From the NCBI GenBank assembly GCA_018524725.1, contig JAEUWP010000296.1, positions 1 to 14,422 of the forward strand: a stretch of 14,422 nt of DNA, written 5' to 3'. The number at the start of each line of letters is the position of its first letter. Position 1 is the stretch's first letter. The translations under genes were made by a program, and so were the position numbers. Below the pieces are notes generated by a model. It ran no database searches. It was not told the DNA's origin and saw only the letters and a list, made by a program, of their open reading frames with translations. Positions 8,764 through 14,422 of the stretch are shown here, in pieces. Source of the stretch: Podaxis mareebaensis (Eukaryota > Basidiomycota > Agaricomycetes > Agaricales > Agaricaceae).

Positions 8764-10270
8764 ATGCCTTTAAAACCCCTCAAGTTGGCCATAATCGGCG
8801 GCGGTCCGTCTGCATTCTACGTGGCTTCTCGGATTCTCTCACTTGTTCCGAATGCCAGCACTTCTCCACCCGTCCGAGTTCACCTTTTCGACAGACTGTG
8901 GGCGCCTCATGGACTCGTTCGTTATGGTGTAGCGCCAGATCATCCCGAAGTCAAGGTGCGTAGCTACTAGTATCCTACCAGGTACATCATCTGAACGCGG
9001 TCTTCGCTCATTCCTGCAGAACTGCACCCACAAGTTCGACGCGACCGCATCTGATCCTCGCTTCCGTTTCTTCGGAAACATCAATGTCGGAGATGCCATA
9101 ACCCCAATCTCACATACACAACAGCTCTCCCTCCACTCAATATTCAAGAACTACTCGCACGTCCTCTTCGCCACAGGCTGCACCCTCCCGACTCTCCATT
9201 CAGCATTACCTCCCTCAGAACATTGCATCCCCGCTCTCTCTATTGTACACTGGTATACCCAACACCCAAATCAACCACCACCGCCAGCACTAGATAAATT
9301 ATCCCATATATCCCTAATCGGAAACGGAAATGTATCTCTCGACGTCGCACGTATGCTCCTCACTCCTGTATCGACCCTCGCGCAATACGATGTCCCAGAA
9401 CCTGTCCTAGACATTCTCTCCCGCTCAAGCATCAAACACGTATCCATAATAGGTAGACGTGGACCCCTCGAAGCCGCTTTCACAACGAAAGAACTACGGG
9501 AACTTATGAACCTTCCCGACGCATCGATGGTCCCCATAGACCCTTCCATCTTCAAATCTTCTCCCGACCTTACACTCACACGCCAACAATCCCGTACCCT
9601 CCAACTCCTCAGCAAAGGCTCCAAGAACCCCTTCGGCAGCACGGCAAAAACATGGTCCCTCGATTTCTACCGATCCCCAACGGGACTCGCTGTCCCCCCT
9701 TCCCAAACCTCCACCGCCCAATTATCCCTCGCACATACAATTGTAGACCCAAAAACACAACGCGCAGTATCTACAGGCGAATCGTCCACAATCTCCACCT
9801 CACTCGTCGTTACATCGCTTGGATTCCACGGTGAACCTACCTCTTCATTTTACGACCCAGGCCTTGGGCATCTCCGTACGCTTGGCGCGAGGATTATCAC
9901 AAACGAAGGTCACGCGCTCAGGAACGTATACGCGTCTGGTTGGGCTGCTACGGGTGCCAAGGGCGTATTGGCATCTACGATGATCAATGCGTACGCTGCG
10001 GCCGATACGGTCCTCGGCGATGTCTTACCTGATCGAGAGCCAGAAGAACCGAAAGTGCTCGTTGAAGACGTTGTGTTGAATCCTGATCCTGGTTTGGATG
10101 CTATACCGAAGGAGGTTGAGGAGGGGATCAAGGATGGGTCGGTGATGCAGTATGAGGATTGGAAGAAGGTTGATGAGGAGGAGATTAGGCGTGGTCAGTT
10201 GGTTGGGAAGGAGAGAGAGAGGATGGGTTGGGAGGAGGCGAGGAAGTTTTTGGAGACTGTTAAAGCTTGA
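8764..10270 (+). CDS. ARH1: NADPH:adrenodoxin (ferredoxin) oxidoreductase, mitochondrial type, 2 exons, 480 aa
   Basis: FAD enzyme that passes electrons from NADPH to the mitochondrial [2Fe-2S] ferredoxin, feeding Fe-S cluster assembly and heme A synthesis. Exons are 8764-8955 and 9020-10270, with one 64-nt phase-0 intron (GTGCGT...CTGCAG) placed inside the invariant PDHPEVKNC motif. Motifs in order: FAD-binding GGGPSAFY at about 12-19, GLVRYGVAPDHPEVK at 50-64, FFGNINVG, the NADP-binding GNGNVSLDVAR at 165-175, RRGPLEAAFTTKELREL, the second FAD motif GWAATGAKGVLASTM, and the C-terminal GQLVGKERERMGW segment. Length is normal for the family. The oddity is the N-terminus: only about seven residues precede the first FAD strand, so no mitochondrial presequence is visible from this ATG. 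An unrecognised upstream exon or internal targeting is possible. The first FAD motif reads GGGPSA where the family usually has GSGPAG. Confidence 0.93.
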
Positions 10271-10710
10271 CAGGACTGATCCTCGAGATTGCCACCAGGG
10301 AGGTGACTATTGAGTAATTCCATAGTCCCTATTACGCCGCCTTCGTGATTTCGAGGAGATTATCGCCGTGAAGTCGTGATAATGCTGGCTTCTTCAACAT
10401 TTGAGAATGAGACAACTCTTTGCACCATAGTAATCGTGAGCACTTTTTTGCAGCCGTAAGAATGAAACAACAGACATTTGGTGCACAATACCCACCGTTC
10501 AACATCAACATTTAGTAGTTGTTCTTTAGCGGTTTTGGAAAGCCCTACACACCCACGAAAAATCGTCACCATACTACAGGAGACAGATAGCTGGTTCACA
10601 AAACATGTTATACAATTGGTGTAGAAAAAGGATTTAGCATTACAAAGACTACAGTCCTGGCCAAAATGAAAGGCTAACGGAAATCACCCTAGCTCATCAA
10701 CCTGCAGTTC
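10271..10710. other. Intergenic region downstream of ARH1
   Basis: I see no gene here. CpG dinucleotides are still present (for example around 10330-10380 and at 10562, 10678 and 10707). This suggests ordinary host 3' flanking DNA, with a boundary to the CpG-poor tract near 10710. A minus-strand frame at 10360-10599 has no recognisable domain. Confidence 0.4.
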
Positions 10711-12004
10711 GATTGCACCCAGAGCTTATTCCTTATCCCATTCCTGGTGCTGTTAGCATTCTTTTCTAATTAGTTATCATATAACTCATAAGTGTTTTAG
10801 TGCTTCCCCCTAGCCATAAGGAACATAAAATCTTAGCTGTTTTTTCAAGCTAAGAAAGGGGTGTTCCACTAGGTATGCAAATAATATCCAGATGCAGAAT
10901 TACATCCTCTAAACCTGGAAGAGGCTATAGTAACCAAGATGAAGCAGTCAGAGAAACAAAAAGAAATGAGAGAAGAGAAAGCCAGCTTACATCTATTTGG
11001 ATGGTATGTTCTGATTATAGCCTCAACTAATGATGATTCTAGATGAAGGGATAGAGTTTTTAAAGGCATGGCTAGATGCTCCAGATAATGACAAACCTGA
11101 AATTCCAGCCATGTTCAGGAGTCAAGTCAGGAAGCAACCTAACTATCTGCTGATGAGAATGGATTGCTGCTACAACAACATTAGGCAGTGGAGAGTAATC
11201 CAGTTACTCACAAAACTGACAAACAGGTAGAAACAGTATAGGAATGATATTCTGCCACTTGATAGTGAAGGTTGAATTGAGCTGATTGATGAAACTGTTG
11301 AGGATGTTTTGAGCTGTAGTAGTTGAGTAGACAAGGAATGAAATTCCAGTGAAGAAAGTACACTAACTACATGGAGTTTAAATACTAAGCATACTGGCCA
11401 TAGGGTAAAGAAAGAACTCTAGGTTCTAGGGCACAGAATGCATGCATACACCATTGTACATAGAACATATGGTTGACTGGAGAATTAACATGACTCTACC
11501 TCAAGGTGAAGGAGTCATTAGAAGCAAGAAACATTTCTACAACATGTTTATCTTACAAAGATAATGACTGAAGGAGTAATAGATCTCTAACTACTAGTCA
11601 TAAGATGAAACAATTCTAGCAAATATATCTCAAAGATATAGGGTGTTCTAAAAATTATATTGCTCATGCATAGCAGAGCACGAACATGAGGATAACATGC
11701 TATCTAGAAGGCTAGGGTGCTGGGGTTTTCCTCAACATCTGCCTGAAGCCTATACCACAACCTATTGGCTCACTCTTGAGATGCTGATGAATGAAATTGG
11801 GAACTCTATTTGTATCATCATGATCTCAAGGACCATGTCACCACTCATAATAATGGTAATGGCTTGGAGGGCATAAGTATCCATGGAGTATCTGAAAAGA
11901 GGAGAATGAAGGGGAAGAAGTATCCAAATGGACAGATTGCTAGGTTTTTTCATGTGGATGCCTGCCTAATAATGCTGCAGGTGAGCTTGCTTTAGAAGGT
12001 ATGG
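10711..12004. other. CpG-depleted decayed tract, probable transposon remnants
   Basis: About 1.3 kb with a single CpG (11680-11681) and many stops in all frames. The longest plus-strand remnants are 11030-11230 (containing EFLKAWLDAPDNDKPEIP) and 11801-11995 (containing YHHDLKDHVTTHNN). Both are rich in charged residues, but I recognise neither; a gag-like origin is a guess. An AGTTAT-CAT-ATAACT palindrome lies at 10772-10786. The last bases before the LTR (about 11994-12004, AGAAGGTATGG) are purine-rich, as a polypurine tract before a 3' LTR would be. I cannot identify an element boundary at the left side. Confidence 0.45.
10831..10855. repeat. Short inverted repeat (hairpin)
   Basis: TCTTAGCT and AGCTAAGA form a perfect 8-bp stem around a 9-base, mainly T loop. 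It lies inside the decayed transposon tract and follows no recognised gene, so it is recorded only as a structure. Confidence 0.5.
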
Positions 12005-12260
12005 TGTTATGGCCTCATCTATATTTAGTACATACTCAGCTTGCCATTTCATCTTATGTTTTAGCCCCTTTTTACAGTTTGCCTTAGTCACCCACTTACT
12101 CATCTCCTTGTTTCATCCATTCTTAGCCTTCTCCCTCACAGTATATAAATCCTAGGCAGTACACCTGTATTCTCTATGCTTTACCAACTAGTTCTTTCTC
12201 CTTTGTTCATTCTCAAGTCTTTGCCTAGTTGCAACCTGAGTTCATACAAAGGTCATAACA
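12005..12260 (+). repeat. LTR of a retrotransposon (256 bp, solo or single visible LTR)
   Basis: The segment starts TGTTATG and ends CATAACA, an exact 7-bp inverted repeat of the TG...CA kind found at LTR ends. A TATATAAAT promoter element lies at 12142-12150, about two thirds along, as expected in U3. The flanks are TATGG (12000-12004) and TTTGG (12261-12265), a possible 5-bp target duplication with one mismatch, which would suit a decayed solo LTR. Alternatively it is a 5' LTR, with TGG two bases downstream as a primer-binding site, or a 3' LTR preceded by a purine run. There is no CpG in the segment. No second copy is found in the window, so the ends are inferred from terminal symmetry alone. 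Confidence 0.6.
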
Positions 12261-12586
12261 TTTGGTAAAGCATCACCAACTCACCTTGCAACAGGGAGGC
12301 CCAACAAGGGGCATATATTGAGGCTCAACTAGGAGTGACACCAGGGCTCAATTAGGAGCAAGGCTCAGTATATGAGCAGAAGCAATATCTGGCAATAAGA
12401 TAGTTGAGAAGGAACACCAGCACTGTACAGCCTAGGACAGACCAGGGAGCCATCAGTGGTGGAATTTTTGGATATCACAGTGAGCAAATACACAGATAAC
12501 AAAGAGGCCACCAAATCAGAACTTAAAGAGCAGGGAGAATTCACAGACAGAGAAGGCCCAGCACCAGAAGACAGCAGAAGTAAAGC
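12261..12586 (+). other. Possible internal region of a decayed retroelement
   Basis: About 326 bases between the LTR and copy A, without CpG. One plus-strand frame is open from 12408 to the start of copy A and runs on in frame into it. The translated part (EFLDITVSKYTDNKEATKSE, then an acidic, Pro/Ser-containing stretch) is hydrophilic and could be the beginning of a gag-like protein, but shows no diagnostic motif. An in-frame TGA at 12405-12407 precedes it. Confidence 0.3.
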
Positions 12587-12590
12587 TGTT

Positions 12591-12848
12591 ATGAGCTCAC
12601 CCTGGCTGTCCCATACCAATATTATCTACCATGCCCTCATCCATAAACTCAGCCTTCCCAATGCTTTTTGCAGTACCACTATAGAGACCAATCACTCTAC
12701 CAGCAACTTGACTTGCTATTGTAATGAAGCCTTTGCTAATCATCATCTCTCTGGCCACACATCCCTTGTCTCTGAAGACTGGCCAACACCTGGTCCTCTA
12801 TTCTATTCTACCAACTGTATGATGACTGAAATACTGCACATCACCTAG
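12591..12848 (+). pseudogene. Broken reading frame of copy A, family of unknown function
   Basis: The ATG follows TGTT at the element start, as in copies B and C. About 85 codons align with the copy B frame (shared CYCNEAFAN, SEDW, LFYST and MMTEIL) and end at a TAG replacing a Trp codon (TGG in B). The frame is also open upstream into the preceding sequence, which may be chance. No domain is recognised. Confidence 0.6.
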
Positions 12849-12871
12849 GAGAACACTCCCTTCACTCATGT

Positions 12872-12876
12872 ATTTG
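12872..12876 (+). repeat. Target-site duplication of copy B, left
   Basis: ATTTG directly precedes the TGTTATG end of copy B and is repeated exactly at 14249-14253 after its TAACA end. Five bases is a usual duplication length for LTR retrotransposon integrases. Confidence 0.8.
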
Positions 12877-14248
12877 TGTTATGAACCCACCTAACACCCT
12901 TTGCCACAACATCATCTATCATGCCTTAGTCCACAAGCTTAGACTTCCCAATGCCTCCTGTCATACCACTCAAGATACAGGCATACCAACTGAAGACCCA
13001 GTTTGCTACTGCAATGAAGCCTTTGCCAATTGTCACCTTCCTGGCTATGCATTATTATTCTCTGAAGACTGGCTGATACCTGGATCATTATTCTATTCAA
13101 CTGACTACATGATGACTGAGATCTTATGTATCACTTGGGAAAATGCTCCCTTCACTCATGTCTTTGATCCCAATGGGTTATATATTCAAATGATCCACAA
13201 TAACTTTGACTCCACCTGGGCACACAGTTGGAAGATGATCCCTTATGCAGAGAAACCCATTGTCTTCCTTCACTCCTACATGATGTATCCACCCAAGGTT
13301 ATCCTGCACATTATCAAGTATGAAGTCACCTGTGGACTCTACTTCTAAGAAGTAGAAGTCTATTGTATTGATCCTAACTCTGATGATCCTCCAGCCATTC
13401 CTCCCTGTCATACACAGCTTCCACCCCTCTATAGTGTTAACTCCAACATACCTAGCATCAACAAGTCAAGTGCAGAAGAACCTGCTGTAGATCTCCCACC
13501 ATATCCACCTTCTTACATTACTACAAACATATCCTTGTCATCATCATCATCCTCATTACCATGCTGCAGTCCAATGCATGAGTCAGACTCTTTTAACTCA
13601 CCTCTCATAGGGAACTTCACCATTCCCAGTTCTGCCTCATCTCCAGACTCCTATTCCTCTGACTCTACCAATGGATGTCTTCACTCTGATATGGATTTGT
13701 AATATATCATTAGTAAATAGTTTTCTTCTTATCTCTCCTGTCACAGACTATTTGTCTTGTATCCCTGTATCCTGCCTGAACTTGGACCTGAACTATTTCC
13801 ATATTTAGTTAATTTCTATTCTTGTCTCTGTTTCTATTCCTGCCCTAGTTCTATTCTTGTATCTCTCTGCTCCATAGTCTCACTTCTATTGAATCTCAGA
13901 CTTGTAGCATTACTTCATAGTTACCTCTTTAGGACATTAGAAGTAAAGCTTAAATAGCCACTCATGTACTGGAAGCACAAGCTTCCTATATTCTTAAATC
14001 TCAGGTTATTACTTACCTTTAACTTGTGATTGATATTAGTTCATGATCAGTGTGGTAGTAAATGTTCTATTGGTTATATTCTCAACTGATAGATATTTGA
14101 CCTCTTAAGTATGCTTAACTAGACACTTGCCTTGCCACCTTCTTATTGTGATCCTTCTTGATAGATCTTAGCACCTCTGTGAACCATCTAGTGAGATAGC
14201 TGCCCCCTAGCAAAGCTTAGGTGACTGGTGATAAGGACCATCTTAACA
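12877..14248 (+). mobile_element. LTR-like element copy B (1372 bp), nested insertion carrying an ORF
   Basis: It begins TGTTATGAACC and ends ATCTTAACA, with TGTTA/TAACA inverted ends in the TG...CA form. ATTTG flanks both sides. Removing the element with one ATTTG restores copy A's reading frame (CAT GTA TTT GAC CCT GAT), matching the frame of copy B itself at that place, so the insertion and its borders are well supported. It has no internal terminal repeat, so it is best read as a solo LTR of a long-LTR retrotransposon or as a small non-autonomous element using the same integrase. The first 60% holds a reading frame; 13703-14248 is non-coding, T-rich, and shows nothing further I can name. 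There is no CpG in the 1372 bases. Confidence 0.82.
12881..13702 (+). pseudogene. LTR-borne ORF of unknown function, 273 codons with one internal stop (copy B)
   Basis: The ATG is formed by the element's own terminal sequence (TGTT-ATG). The frame runs 155 codons to a TAA at 13346-13348, then continues open in the same frame for 117 codons to a TAA at 13700-13702, so one substitution (for example CAA to TAA) broke it. The first part is a compact, aromatic-rich domain (NIIYHALVHK, CYCNEAFAN, FSEDWLIPGSLFYST, THVFDPNGLY, MIPYAEKPIVFLH). The second part is Pro/Ser-rich, with a poly-Ser run coded by TCA repeats, and probably disordered. I recognise no known domain, zinc knuckle, protease or transposase motif. 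Conservation of the frame in copies A and C argues that it was a real protein. Confidence 0.68.
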
Positions 14249-14253
14249 ATTTG
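14249..14253 (+). repeat. Target-site duplication of copy B, right
   Basis: This is the exact repeat of the ATTTG at 12872-12876, directly after the TTAACA end of copy B and continuous with the rest of copy A. Confidence 0.8.
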
Positions 14254-14331
14254 ACCCTGATGGCCTCTATATCCAAACCATTGCCAGTAACTTCAACTCA
14301 TCATGAGCCTACAGTTGGAAGATGATCCCTT
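14249..14331 (+). mobile_element. LTR-like element copy A, continuation (interrupted by copy C)
   Basis: The sequence continues copy A after the B insertion: TTTGACCCTGATGGCCTCTA and on to CAGTTGGAAGATGATCCCTT. It aligns with copy B at about 13164-13245 (FDPxGLYIQ, then an SWKMIP motif). A TGA at 14303-14305 breaks the frame. The copy stops where copy C begins. Confidence 0.75.
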
Positions 14332-14422
14332 TGTTATGAACCAGTCTGGTACCTCCCGCCGCAACATCATTTATCATGCCTTAGTCCACGAGCTTGGACT
14401 CCCCAATGCCTCCCGTTCCACC
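14332..14422 (+). mobile_element. LTR-like element copy C, 5' end (runs off window)
   Basis: It starts TGTTATGAACC, the same terminus as copy B, and follows CCCTT, which would be its left target duplicate. It interrupts copy A inside the codon run for MIP. Unlike all other DNA in the last 3.6 kb it keeps four CpGs in about 80 bases, so it is a recent or unmutated insertion. Its other end lies outside the window. Confidence 0.72.
14336..14422 (+). CDS. Partial ORF of copy C, same unknown family
   Basis: The ATG again lies four bases after the element start. All 29 visible codons are open and align with the copy B frame (NIIYHALVHELGLPNAS against NIIYHALVHKLRLPNAS). Arg and Glu codons here (CGC, CGC, CGT, GAG after C) are Cys, His or Lys in B because their CpGs were lost. 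This copy may therefore show the ancestral protein; whether it is full length cannot be seen. Confidence 0.55.
   Translation, partial: MNQSGTSRRNIIYHALVHELGLPNASRST

Larger units (their letters stand above)
12587..12876 (+). mobile_element. LTR-like element copy A, 5' part (interrupted by copy B)
   Basis: This starts TGTTATGAGC and is homologous over about 285 bases to the start of copy B. Both encode matching stretches such as NIIYHAL(I/V)HKL, CYCNEAFAN, SEDW and MMTEIL. The copy breaks off after CATGTATTTG, exactly where B begins, and resumes at 14249. Its reading frame starts at the ATG at 12591 and is stopped by TAG at 12846-12848, where B has TGG. No CpG is left. It is the most diverged of the three copies and therefore probably the oldest. 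Its 5' target duplicate would be AAAGC; the 3' end is not visible. Confidence 0.72.

Noticed and set aside
10606..10625. TGTTATAC as another LTR start
   Set aside because: No matching CATAACA-type end or target duplication was found downstream.
13757..13957. 66-aa plus-strand frame in the 3' part of copy B
   Set aside because: T-rich low-complexity sequence giving Leu/Ser/Phe runs; no counterpart can be checked in the other copies.
12587..14422. Simple tandem repeat of a gene
   Set aside because: The joins are explained exactly by nested insertions: a 5-bp duplication around B and continuity of copy A on both sides of it.
1..14422. CRISPR array, bacterial operon or riboswitch
   Set aside because: The intron-rich genes and mitochondrial proteins show nuclear fungal DNA, and no regularly spaced repeats are present.

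Overview
The window looks like nuclear DNA of a filamentous basidiomycete, most likely an Agaricomycete. The genes are dense and cut by many short spliceosomal introns (about 44-67 nt, GT...AG). The proteins are fungal in type: an Mx/Vps1-like dynamin GTPase, a DUF4238 protein, the mitochondrial OMA1 protease and a mitochondrial adrenodoxin reductase (ARH1). Most genes had to be assembled exon by exon, because no single open frame covers them. All splice sites are inferred from consensus and from recovery of family motifs.

Layout. 1-1080: decayed DNA holding a frameshifted fragment of a tyrosyl-tRNA synthetase C-terminal half (about 220-480) and unassigned sequence. 1137-3877 (+): dynamin-like GTPase, 11 exons, 724 aa, with a TATA box at 1081. 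4029-4117 (-): intron-containing tRNA-Thr(UGU) with a T5 terminator. 4438-6871 (+): DUF4238 protein, 2 exons, about 788 aa, with an unusual hydrophobic tail. 6945-8519 (-): OMA1, 8 exons, 394 aa, intact HEIGH zinc site. 8764-10270 (+): ARH1, 2 exons, 480 aa. OMA1 and ARH1 are divergent and share a 244-bp promoter region. Both products should act in mitochondria (inner-membrane quality control; electron supply for Fe-S cluster and heme A synthesis).

From about 10.71 kb to the end the sequence changes. It is AT-richer and holds one CpG in about 3.6 kb, the signature of cytosine-methylation or RIP-like decay of transposons. Inside it are a 256-bp LTR (12005-12260) and three nested copies of a second LTR-like family. 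Copy A (from 12587) is interrupted at ATTTG by copy B (12877-14248, 1372 bp, TGTTA...TAACA ends, exact 5-bp target duplication), and A is interrupted again by copy C (from 14332, running off the window). C still has CpGs; every CpG in its alignable part is TpG or CpA in B. B carries a 273-codon reading frame of unknown function, starting at the fifth nucleotide of the element and broken by one stop. This LTR-borne reading frame is the best candidate for something undescribed here.
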